Assembly (NCBI GenBank): GCA_964442075.1
Contig: CAYTWH010000010.1
Location: 36,560 to 100,559 of the forward strand
Source of the DNA: CAYTAU01 sp964442075
GTDB taxonomy: Bacteria > Bacteroidota > Bacteroidia > Bacteroidales > CAYTAU01
Direction of reading: 5' to 3'
Length of the DNA: 64,000 nucleotides
Numbering within the stretch: position 1 is the stretch's first letter; every line of letters starts with the position of its first letter. The position numbers were made by a program, and so were the translations under genes. The notes under the pieces were generated by a model that made no database searches, was not told where the DNA came from, and was given only the letters and a program-made list of their open reading frames with translations. This document shows, piece by piece, positions 18,224 through 25,371 of the stretch.

Positions 18224-19297
18224 ATGAATAAAAAGAAAATATTGTTTATTGTATTACACAGAAAAAATCGGTCCCCCGGACAGAGATTTAGGTTTGAACA
18301 ATATATTTCATATTTAGAGGAAAATGGATTTTTATGCAGTATTTCAGCGTTGTTAGATGAAAAAACAGATAAGATATTTTATAGTAAAGGTAATTTTATA
18401 AAAAAGATTTTAATATTAATTAAAACAACACGAACAAGAAAGAATGATTTGAAAAAAGCCAATTATGTTGATACTGTTTTCATATTTAGAGAAGCATTAT
18501 CTTTTTGGTCGGTGTATTATGAGAAAAAGTTTAAAAAATTAAAAAAGAAGATAATTTTTGATTTTGATGATTCTATTTGGTTGAAAAATGTTTCTAATGA
18601 AAATAAATATTTTTCATGGATTAAAAATGCTGCAAAAACTTCTAAAATAATAAAACTTTCTGATGTAGTTGTTGCAGGAAATCTTTATTTGGCAAATTAT
18701 GCATTAAAATATAACAAAAACGTTGTTATTATCCCAACAACAATAAATACTGAAGAATATAAGAGGGTAAAGAATATAAAACCTGAAAAGATAATAATAG
18801 GTTGGAGCGGAAGTATAACAACTATTCAGCATTTTAAATATGCAATTCCAATATTGAAGAAAATAAAAGAGAAATATGCAGATACTGTTTCCTTTAAAGT
18901 TATTGGTGATGATAATTATTATAATCAGGAATTAAATATTAAAGGAATTGCATGGAACAAAGAAAGTGAAATTTGTGACCTTTCAACTTTCGATATTGGA
19001 ATTATGCCTTTACCTGATACCGAATGGTCTAAAGGTAAGTGTGGTTTAAAAGGCTTACAGTATATGGCTCTTGAAATACCAACTATTATGTCGCCTGTTG
19101 GTGTAAATACTGAAATTATAAATGATGGAGAAAATGGTTTTCTTGCCGATGGTATTGATGAATGGACAGAAAAACTAAGCATATTAATTGAGAATAAAGA
19201 ATTAAGAGACAAACTTGGAAAAGCCGGAAGAAAAACTGTTGAAGAAAAATATTCTTTAAAAGCAAACTATCAAAAATATCTTGATTTATTCAAATAA
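18224..19297 (+). CDS. Glycosyltransferase (GT4-like)
   Basis: 357 residues. The C-terminal half is a GT-B nucleotide-sugar domain: IIIGWSGSITTI, GIMPLPDTEWSKGKCGLKG and the acceptor/donor loop YMALEIPTIMSPVG with the EIINDGENGFL motif of family GT4. The N-terminal half starts LFIVLHRKNRSPGQRFRFEQ, seen in glycosyltransferases that act late in surface glycan assembly. It is the last of three genes on the plus strand. The sugar and acceptor cannot be told. Confidence 0.9.
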   Translation: MNKKKILFIVLHRKNRSPGQRFRFEQYISYLEENGFLCSISALLDEKTDKIFYSKGNFIKKILILIKTTRTRKNDLKKANYVDTVFIFREALSFWSVYYEKKFKKLKKKIIFDFDDSIWLKNVSNENKYFSWIKNAAKTSKIIKLSDVVVAGNLYLANYALKYNKNVVIIPTTINTEEYKRVKNIKPEKIIIGWSGSITTIQHFKYAIPILKKIKEKYADTVSFKVIGDDNYYNQELNIKGIAWNKESEICDLSTFDIGIMPLPDTEWSKGKCGLKGLQYMALEIPTIMSPVGVNTEIINDGENGFLADGIDEWTEKLSILIENKELRDKLGKAGRKTVEEKYSLKANYQKYLDLFK

Positions 19298-19391
19298 TCT
19301 TCTATCTGCAACATTTTCAGGTATGCTGAAAAACAGAACAGGATTCACAAACTTTAACAAATAATTCAATAATTAATAATTATTTTTTCCT

Positions 19392-19399
19392 TATCTTTG
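19392..19399 (+). promoter_or_regulatory. Candidate -7 promoter element of the 2-oxoacid oxidoreductase operon
   Basis: TATCTTTG is an exact match to TAnnTTTG, 33 bp upstream of the first start codon. No clear TTTG lies 19-20 bp further upstream. Confidence 0.5.
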
Positions 19400-19432
19400 A
19401 AAAAAAGATGTATTTTTATTAAATAACTGATT

Positions 19433-19663
19433 ATGGCAAAAATAAAAGGAGCAATTGTTGTTGATATTGAAAGATGTAAGGGCTGTGAATTATGTATTGG
19501 TGCATGCCCAACAGATGTACTAGAAATGGCAACTGAAGTTAATGGAAAAGGATATCACTATGCATATATGAAAAATGAAGATGCATGCACTGGTTGCACA
19601 AATTGTGCAATTGTTTGTCCCGATGGCGTGATATCTGTTTACAGAATAAAAGTTGAAGTATAA
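19433..19663 (+). CDS. 2-oxoacid:ferredoxin oxidoreductase, delta (2[4Fe-4S] ferredoxin) subunit
   Basis: 76-residue bacterial-type ferredoxin with two Cys sets, CKGCELCIGACP and CTGCTNCAIVCP, each binding a [4Fe-4S] cluster. It carries electrons from the TPP site of the oxidoreductase to free ferredoxin. It is the first gene of a tight four-gene unit (delta, alpha, beta, gamma), the order found in VorDABC/KorDABC complexes of Bacteroidetes and archaea. Confidence 0.93.
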   Translation: MAKIKGAIVVDIERCKGCELCIGACPTDVLEMATEVNGKGYHYAYMKNEDACTGCTNCAIVCPDGVISVYRIKVEV

Positions 19664-19681
19664 AAAATAAAACAAAATAAG

Positions 19682-20767
19682 ATGGCAAAAGAATTAAGAT
19701 TAATGAAAGGAAATGAGGCTGTTGCTGAAGGTGCAATTAGATCAGGAGCTGATGGTTATTTTGGATATCCTATTACTCCACAATCGGAAGTATTAGAACA
19801 TTTAATGATGGAAAAACCTTATGAGAAGACAGGTATGGTTGTATTGCAAGCTGAAAGTGAACTTGCAGCTATCAATATGGTTTATGGTGGTGGAGCAGCA
19901 GGAAAAAAAGTCATGACATCTTCCTCCAGTCCTGGAATAAGTTTAAAACAAGAAGGAATTTCATATATGGCAGGTGCAGAAATACCTGGATTAATTGTAA
20001 ATGTTGTTAGGGCGGGACCCGGATTAGGAACAATACAACCATCACAAAGTGATTATTTTCAGGCAACAAAAGGAGGAGGACATGGTGATTATAGATTATT
20101 TGTGTTAGCTCCTGCTTCTGTTCAGGAAATGTTCGATTTTGTTAAATTAGCTTTTGATTTTGCTTTTAAATACAGAAATCCTGCAATGATTTTATCAGAT
20201 GGTGTTATTGGACAAATGATGGAAAAAGTTGAACTTTCTGATTATATTCCAAGATGGACAGATGAAGAAATAAGTAAAATGTCATCATCATGGGCAACAA
20301 TAGGAAAAACACCCGACAGAGAACGTAATATTATTACTTCATTATCTTTGAACCCAAATGATCAGGAAGTAGTAAATATTAGAATTCAGGCCAAATATGA
20401 AAAAATGCAAAATGACGTTATGTTTGAGAAAATTAATTGTGATGATGCAGATTATTTATTTATAGCTTTTGGCTTTAGTTCAAGAATATGTCAAAAATCA
20501 ATTGACCTTGCATGTGCTGAAGGTATAAAAGTTGGTTTATTAAGACCTATTACACTTTACCCTTTCCCTACTAAAGCAATTCAACAAATGCTTGGACAAG
20601 TTAAGGGTATTCTTTCAGTTGAGATGAACGCAGGTCAAATGATTGAAGACATAAAACTTGCTGTTGAAGGAAAAGTAAAAGTTGAACATTATGGAAGAAT
20701 GGGAGGAGTGATACCTTCTCCAGTAGAAGTATTTGATGCATTAAAACAAAAAATAATTGGAGGTTAA
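19682..20767 (+). CDS. vorB: 2-oxoacid:ferredoxin oxidoreductase alpha subunit (VorB/KorA-like)
   Basis: 361 residues. Contains the pyrimidine-binding TPP domain (GNEAVAEGAIRSGADGYFGYPITPQSEV, given here only as a region at residues 9-36) and the transketolase C-terminal-like domain (VGLLRPITLYPFP). Together with the next three-gene set it oxidises a 2-oxoacid with CoA to acyl-CoA and CO2, reducing ferredoxin. Length and arrangement fit branched-chain 2-oxoacid (VorB) or 2-oxoglutarate (KorA) enzymes rather than pyruvate oxidoreductase; which of the two cannot be decided from sequence reading alone. Confidence 0.9.
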   Translation: MAKELRLMKGNEAVAEGAIRSGADGYFGYPITPQSEVLEHLMMEKPYEKTGMVVLQAESELAAINMVYGGGAAGKKVMTSSSSPGISLKQEGISYMAGAEIPGLIVNVVRAGPGLGTIQPSQSDYFQATKGGGHGDYRLFVLAPASVQEMFDFVKLAFDFAFKYRNPAMILSDGVIGQMMEKVELSDYIPRWTDEEISKMSSSWATIGKTPDRERNIITSLSLNPNDQEVVNIRIQAKYEKMQNDVMFEKINCDDADYLFIAFGFSSRICQKSIDLACAEGIKVGLLRPITLYPFPTKAIQQMLGQVKGILSVEMNAGQMIEDIKLAVEGKVKVEHYGRMGGVIPSPVEVFDALKQKIIGG

Positions 20768-20769
20768 TT

Positions 20770-21546
20770 ATGGCTATAACTAAAGAAGATATAATAAAAA
20801 AAGAAAACCTTGTTTATTCACGTACAAAACTTCTTACTGAAGCACCTTTATCATATTGTCCCGGTTGTGGACATGGTACAGTTCATCGTATGTTGATGGA
20901 AGTTGTTGAAGAAATGGGTATTCAATCTGAAACTGTTGGAATTGCTCCTGTTGGATGTTCTGTGTTAGCTTATGATTTTATGGATATTGATATGCAACAA
21001 GCTGCACATGGTAGAGCACCCGCTCTTGCTACGGCACTAAAAAGATTAATGCCTAATAAATATATTTTCTCATATCAGGGTGATGGAGATTTAGCAGCAA
21101 TTGGAACAGCTGAAACTATTCATGCAGCAAATCGTGGAGAGAATATTCTTGTTGTGTTTGTAAATAATGGTATTTACGGTATGACTGGTGGACAAATGGC
21201 TCCAACAACACTACCAGGAATGAAATCATCTACTTGTCCTTATGGTCGTGATGTTGAAACTATGGGAAACCCTTTAAAAATAACCGAACTTGTAGCACAA
21301 TTACCTGGAGCTTATTATGTAACACGACAAGCAGTTCATACACCTGCAAATGTTAGAAAAACTAAAAAGGCTCTAAGAAAAGCATTAGAATATCAAAGAG
21401 ATAAGAAAAGAGGACTTTCATTTGTTGAGGTTGTTTCTAATTGTAATTCAGGTTGGAAAATGACTCCTGTTGAGGCAAACCAATGGATGGTTGAAAATAT
21501 GTTCCCATTTTATCCTCTTGGTGATTTGAAAGTACCTGAAGAATAA
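20770..21546 (+). CDS. 2-oxoacid:ferredoxin oxidoreductase beta (TPP-binding) subunit
   Basis: 258 residues. The Cys pair in SYCPGCGHGTVHR and the TPP/Mg2+ motif (GDGDLAAIG through FVNNGIYGMTGGQ) are visible. It binds thiamine diphosphate and completes the active site with the alpha subunit. Starts 2 bp after the alpha gene, so translation is probably coupled. The protein lacks the C-terminal extra cluster domain of some pyruvate enzymes. Confidence 0.93.
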   Translation: MAITKEDIIKKENLVYSRTKLLTEAPLSYCPGCGHGTVHRMLMEVVEEMGIQSETVGIAPVGCSVLAYDFMDIDMQQAAHGRAPALATALKRLMPNKYIFSYQGDGDLAAIGTAETIHAANRGENILVVFVNNGIYGMTGGQMAPTTLPGMKSSTCPYGRDVETMGNPLKITELVAQLPGAYYVTRQAVHTPANVRKTKKALRKALEYQRDKKRGLSFVEVVSNCNSGWKMTPVEANQWMVENMFPFYPLGDLKVPEE

Positions 21547-21579
21547 AAGAAATTAAATAAACTTTAAAAAAATATAAAA

Positions 21580-22128
21580 ATGACTGAAGAAATTATTATA
21601 GCAGGTTTTGGCGGACAAGGAGTTTTATCAATGGGTAAGATTATTGCTTATTCCGGCATTATGCAAGAACAAGAAGTTAGCTGGATGCCTGCCTATGGCC
21701 CTGAAATGCGTGGAGGAACTGCTAATGTAATTGTAATTATTAGTGATGAAAGAATCAGCTCTCCCGTTATTAACGATTTTGATACTGCAATTATTCTTAA
21801 CCAGCAATCAATGGATAAGTTTGAAGAGACAGTTAAGCCCGGTGGAACATTAATTTATGATCCTAATGGTATTACAAAACATCCTGTAAGAAAAGATATT
21901 AAAATATATCAAATAAAAGGGAATGAAGAAGCTAATAAAATGGGCTCATCAAAAACCTTTAATATGATTGTTCTTGGTGGATTTTTAAAAATTAAACCCA
22001 TTTTAAAAATGGAAAATGTTATTAAAGGTCTTAAAAAATCATTGCCGGAACGTCATCATCACCTTATTCCACTAAACGAAAAAGCAATATCAAAAGGACT
22101 TGAAGTTATAAAAGAGTATAATGTTTAA
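21580..22128 (+). CDS. 2-oxoacid:ferredoxin oxidoreductase gamma subunit
   Basis: 182 residues with the family start IIIAGFGGQGVLSMGKIIAY and the segment WMPAYGPEMRGGTAN. This subunit closes the complex and probably helps bind CoA. It is the last gene of the unit, followed by an intrinsic terminator 23 bp after its stop codon. Confidence 0.93.
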   Translation: MTEEIIIAGFGGQGVLSMGKIIAYSGIMQEQEVSWMPAYGPEMRGGTANVIVIISDERISSPVINDFDTAIILNQQSMDKFEETVKPGGTLIYDPNGITKHPVRKDIKIYQIKGNEEANKMGSSKTFNMIVLGGFLKIKPILKMENVIKGLKKSLPERHHHLIPLNEKAISKGLEVIKEYNV

Positions 22129-22151
22129 TTCCTTTTAATTTATTTATATTG

Positions 22152-22176
22152 AAACCTCTTTTTTAGAGGTTTTTTT
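22152..22176 (+). terminator. Intrinsic terminator after the 2-oxoacid oxidoreductase operon
   Basis: Perfect 8-bp stem AAACCTCT (22152-22159) with AGAGGTTT (22165-22172), loop of five T, and a T run to 22176. It ends directly at an ATG (22177) that could start the Nudix gene. Confidence 0.85.
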
Positions 22177-22815
22177 ATGCCAATATTTATGTTTAAGAAA
22201 TTTATTGAAACATTAGAAGAAAATTTAAAAAAGAAGCTTCCCGGAATTTCTGCACATAAAAAAATGTCCCCATCAAACAGAAATTCACAACTCAAATTTT
22301 TAAATAAAGATGTAAATACAGTTGATAGCGGAATTCTGATATTAATTTTTCCAATAAATAATTTACCTCATACAGTTTTTATTAAAAGACCCGAATATAA
22401 CGGACCTCATAGTGGACAAATTAGTTTTCCGGGTGGAAAAATTGAAAACATTGATAATAATATTACCGAAACCGCATTACGCGAAGCACAAGAAGAAATT
22501 GGAATTAAGCCAAATGATGTAAAAATTATTGGACAATTAAGTAAACTCTATATTCCTGTAAGCAATATAAATGTATTTCCTAAGGTGGGATATATTAGCT
22601 ATAAACCCAATTTTATTCCCGACAAACAAGAAGTAACAGAAATTATTCCTTTTAGTATTAAAGAATTATCTAACAAAAATATTATTGATACAGAACAAGT
22701 TTCATTACAAGGAAGAATTATTGATGCACCTTTTTATAATGTAAACGGACACCATGTTTGGGGTGCAACTGCTATGATAATTAATGAGTTTTTGGAAATA
22801 GTAGATAGAAGGTGA
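22177..22815 (+). CDS. Nudix hydrolase, CoA pyrophosphatase-like
   Basis: Likely cleaves coenzyme A (or acyl-CoA) to phosphopantetheine and 3',5'-ADP. 212 residues. The Nudix box GX5EX7REUXEEXGU is present from GGKIEN through TALREAQEEIGI, and the segment before it, PHSGQISFPGG, is the signature that sets CoA pyrophosphatases apart. A second ATG lies at 22189 (MFKKFIETLE) and is an equally good start. The first ATG touches the T run of the upstream terminator, so the gene depends either on read-through or on a promoter inside the preceding gene. Confidence 0.9.
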   Translation: MPIFMFKKFIETLEENLKKKLPGISAHKKMSPSNRNSQLKFLNKDVNTVDSGILILIFPINNLPHTVFIKRPEYNGPHSGQISFPGGKIENIDNNITETALREAQEEIGIKPNDVKIIGQLSKLYIPVSNINVFPKVGYISYKPNFIPDKQEVTEIIPFSIKELSNKNIIDTEQVSLQGRIIDAPFYNVNGHHVWGATAMIINEFLEIVDRR

Positions 22816-22847
22816 AAAAACGAAATGTATTTATTAATAGTAACAGT

Positions 22848-23140
22848 TTTGCAATGAGCATTTACAGTCTCGCAATTGATGTTCACAGTGTAACAATCCT
22901 CATTTGGGGTGAAGAAATGCTCGCTTGAAGTAACGCAATCCTCATTTGAAGTGAAAAAATGCTCACTTAAAGTAACGCAATCCTCATTTGAGGTGACGAA
23001 ATCCTAATTTGAAGTAACACAATCCTCATTTAAAGTGAAACAATCCACATTTGCAGTGTAACAATTCATGTCTACGGTACAGCAATGCTTGACTAATGTG
23101 TATAAAGGCTCAATAATATGGTGATTATGTTCAATAAGAG
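22848..23140. repeat. Array of about 14 degenerate 21-bp repeats without indels
   Basis: A 5-bp landmark (CAAT-like) recurs at 22851, 22872, 22893, 22914, 22935, 22956, 22977, 22998, 23019, 23040, 23061, 23082 and weakly at 23103 and 23124, exactly 21 bp apart each time. The core of the best units is CAATCCTCATTTGAAGT. In the middle of the array units with AATCCTCA and AATGCTCN alternate, giving a 42-bp higher order. Stops interrupt both + frames I checked. On the minus strand one frame shows a 7-residue periodicity (T-x-N-E-D-C-V) with one internal TAG near 23005. This array fills most of the 388-bp gap between the Nudix gene and the next start. Confidence 0.85.
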
Positions 23141-23204
23141 GTAATTTTGTTTGATTTGTGTCGCTTTAATTATTATCTTCACGAAAATTTTAAACCCTAA
23201 ATAT

Positions 23205-23699
23205 ATGACACAAGCAAAAAAAACCAAAGAAGACCCTTTAAAAGATCTCACTTCGTTTCTCGATGTAAAGTTTAAACCAAAGCCAGAGGATATAAAACCC
23301 GAAATGATGTCAGATATTGATATGTCAAATTTCTTTGCGCAAAAAATTACTCCTGTTTACAAAAAAATTAAAAACAGGCTTGCCAGTTACAATTTCGAAG
23401 TTTTATATTATGATACATACAGGCGTGTTGCATCGTTTAAAATTGCCGACACACTAAGTATTTTTGTTTTTAAAGTTGATATTCACAATGGCGGCAGACA
23501 GGTAAGAATATTTTATGAGCTCAAATACCGCCTTTTTAAAAGAAGAAAACTTTCTAAAATAAATACAATCGAATATCTAAATATACCATTTAACAAATTA
23601 GATAAAATTAACGATGATATGTTACTTACACTTTTCACAAAATGGTATATGAATAAAGATGAGGTGATACAGAAGGATAAAGAAACGCTTAGTATTTGA
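23205..23699 (+). CDS. Conserved-looking protein of unknown function
   Basis: 164 residues when started at the ATG at 23205 (MTQAKKTKEDPLKDL); the frame is open upstream to a TTG at 23151 but that part reads as noise. No signal peptide or membrane segment. The centre (NFEVLYYDTYRRVASFKI and SIFVFKVDIHNGGRQVRIFYELKYR) looks like an alternating beta-sheet of a small alpha/beta fold, with many basic residues. I do not recognise the family. It follows the 21-bp repeat array and stands alone. Confidence 0.75.
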   Translation: MTQAKKTKEDPLKDLTSFLDVKFKPKPEDIKPEMMSDIDMSNFFAQKITPVYKKIKNRLASYNFEVLYYDTYRRVASFKIADTLSIFVFKVDIHNGGRQVRIFYELKYRLFKRRKLSKINTIEYLNIPFNKLDKINDDMLLTLFTKWYMNKDEVIQKDKETLSI

Positions 23700-23797
23700 A
23701 GTGTCTAAAGTTATAAATCTAAATTTTTCATATCTTTAAGCAACCTTTATCCAACATTTTGAGTCTAATATAATGTATAACCTTAAAAAAATAGTTT

Positions 23798-24754
23798 ATG
23801 AAAAAACTTTATCTATTAATTATCACAGTACTAATAGTTTTCCTGAATTTCTTTAATCTTAAAGGACAGGCTTATTATAATTTTCCCGATTCTAATACAA
23901 TTTGGAATATTTATATTCATAACGTATGGACAAACGCAAATGAAGAATCTACAAGATATGCTTTCTTTGAAGATACAGTAGTCATTAACAATAATGTGTA
24001 TTCAATACTATATGAACTTGACGATGATACAACATTAAACATAAGCAACGCAACATATTTTGCACTTTTCAGAGAAGATAGCACAAAAAAAGTTTATTGT
24101 CGATTCGATACTACCGATATTTTATTGTATGACTTTTCTCTTAATGTAGGTGATACCATATACTACAATGCTTTGTTTTATGGAGGTTATATGGAACCTT
24201 ATACTCATTCTAAAGTATTAGACAGTATCAATTCAATTGAAATTAATGGAGAATATAGAAAAATGTTTTTTCTATCTGGAGGAATTACCGGCAATACATG
24301 GATAGAAGGAATTGGTGCAATTGATGGCGAAGGACTTTTTGCTCCAATTGCAGATATTTGTACTTGTGGATTTGAATATTATCTTGCATGTGTAAAAGAA
24401 AACGATACAGTTATCTATATTAACAACCCAATGTGCAGTAGTTGTTTTTGTTCATTGTATGCTAATGGTACTGCAGGGTTTAAGGATATAAACAATAAAT
24501 TGGAAAATGTTTACTTTTACCCCAACCCCACTACAGGAAAAATTTCAATTGAAACAGAGGATGCACAAAGCGTAGATGTAATAAATATACAAGGAGAAGT
24601 AGTTTTAAGTCAAAAGACAAATTTATCTGCCGATAGGCATGAAGACAAAAATCAAAAGTATGAGTTTGATTTAAGCAATCAAAATAAAGGCATCTACATT
24701 ATAAAAGTAACAACCGACAAAGGTGTTGCAGTTGGGAAAGTTGTTTTGGAGTAA
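23798..24754 (+). CDS. Secreted protein with type IX sorting domain
   Basis: 318 residues. Signal peptide of about 23 residues (MKKLYLLIITVLIVFLNFFN). The middle part is acidic and beta-rich with a Cys cluster (CSSCFCSLY near residue 215) and no catalytic motif that I recognise. The last ~85 residues are a type A sorting domain: FYPNPTTGKISIE, DVINIQGEVV and NKGIYIIKVTTDKGV with a final VVLE. Secretion through the type IX system is inferred. It may be a surface-exposed adhesin or a substrate-binding protein; no closer guess is supported. Confidence 0.88.
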   Translation: MKKLYLLIITVLIVFLNFFNLKGQAYYNFPDSNTIWNIYIHNVWTNANEESTRYAFFEDTVVINNNVYSILYELDDDTTLNISNATYFALFREDSTKKVYCRFDTTDILLYDFSLNVGDTIYYNALFYGGYMEPYTHSKVLDSINSIEINGEYRKMFFLSGGITGNTWIEGIGAIDGEGLFAPIADICTCGFEYYLACVKENDTVIYINNPMCSSCFCSLYANGTAGFKDINNKLENVYFYPNPTTGKISIETEDAQSVDVINIQGEVVLSQKTNLSADRHEDKNQKYEFDLSNQNKGIYIIKVTTDKGVAVGKVVLE

Positions 24755-24764
24755 AAACTATTAA

Positions 24765-24859
24765 AACTGGATACCTGCTTTCGCAGGTATGAATAACATT
24801 CCTGACGAAGATCAGGAATCTAGTATAATAAAAGCTGGATGCCCTTTTTCAAGGGCATG
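24765..24859. repeat. Three consecutive dispersed-type hairpins
   Basis: Hairpin 1: ATACCTGC (24771-24778) with GCAGGTAT (24783-24790), loop TTTC. Hairpin 2: ATTCCTGA (24798-24805) with TCAGGAAT (24812-24819). Hairpin 3: ATGCCCTT (24839-24846) with AAGGGCAT (24851-24858), loop TTTC. Hairpins 1 and 3 are both preceded by CTGG and share a TTTC loop, but their stems differ in sequence while keeping full pairing. They lie between two convergent genes and may also end transcription, though T runs are missing. Confidence 0.75.
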
Positions 24860-24888
24860 TTAAGTCAGATAACTACGCTTTTTCCCTT

Positions 24889-25344
24889 TTAATTCTCTCT
24901 AAGTACAAACTCATCGTACTCAAGTTCAAATCTTAGTTTGTGTTTTGCTTCGTCTTGTGCAAGATTAGAGAAGATTTTTTTCAGATCTTCGTTTGGGGCT
25001 TTTGCAGAGAGTTTTGTATATAATTTATATGCATTTTTTTCTCTTTCCATTGCCAAAACTAAAGCATCCTGATAACTCATATTCGGAGTAACCTCAACAG
25101 AAATAACGTAATCGGAAATATGTAAATCTGCAACTATTTCTGATGCTACATCAAATATTCCCTCTTCTTTAATTTTTGTAAGTCTGGCTTTGTGTCCCAT
25201 CTCTTCTCTTGCAAACTGTGAAAAAACTTCTTTCATTTCTGCATTTTTGGAATTTTCTGCCAAATTGTTGTAAAAATCTACAGCGCCTTGTTCAAGGTCT
25301 ATTGCAAAATTTAAAATGTCTTCTATTGAATTAAAGTCTTTCAT
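24889..25344 (-). CDS. Rubrerythrin-like ferritin-family protein
   Basis: 151 residues forming two helical hairpins with the di-iron ligand pattern of ferritin-like proteins: EQGAVDFY then AREEMGHKARL, and EREKNAYKLY then AQDEAKHKLRF. The C-terminal rubredoxin domain of full rubrerythrin is missing, so it is a short (erythrin-type) member. Likely role: peroxide removal or iron/oxygen handling in an anaerobe. It is the last gene of a five-gene minus-strand unit (27 bp after the large flavoprotein gene), which suggests protection of an oxygen-sensitive iron-sulfur complex or electron supply from it; this link is inference. Confidence 0.85.
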   Translation of the reverse strand: MKDFNSIEDILNFAIDLEQGAVDFYNNLAENSKNAEMKEVFSQFAREEMGHKARLTKIKEEGIFDVASEIVADLHISDYVISVEVTPNMSYQDALVLAMEREKNAYKLYTKLSAKAPNEDLKKIFSNLAQDEAKHKLRFELEYDEFVLREN

Positions 25345-25371
25345 ATTTTTTGTTTTTTGAAATTACATTTT

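Noticed and set aside
22848..23140. CRISPR array
   Set aside because: The repeats are contiguous 21-bp units with no spacers between them and no cas genes nearby.
22816..23140. Intact repeat protein gene on the minus strand
   Set aside because: The periodic frame has an internal TAG near 23005, more stops beyond it and would run into the antisense of the Nudix gene.
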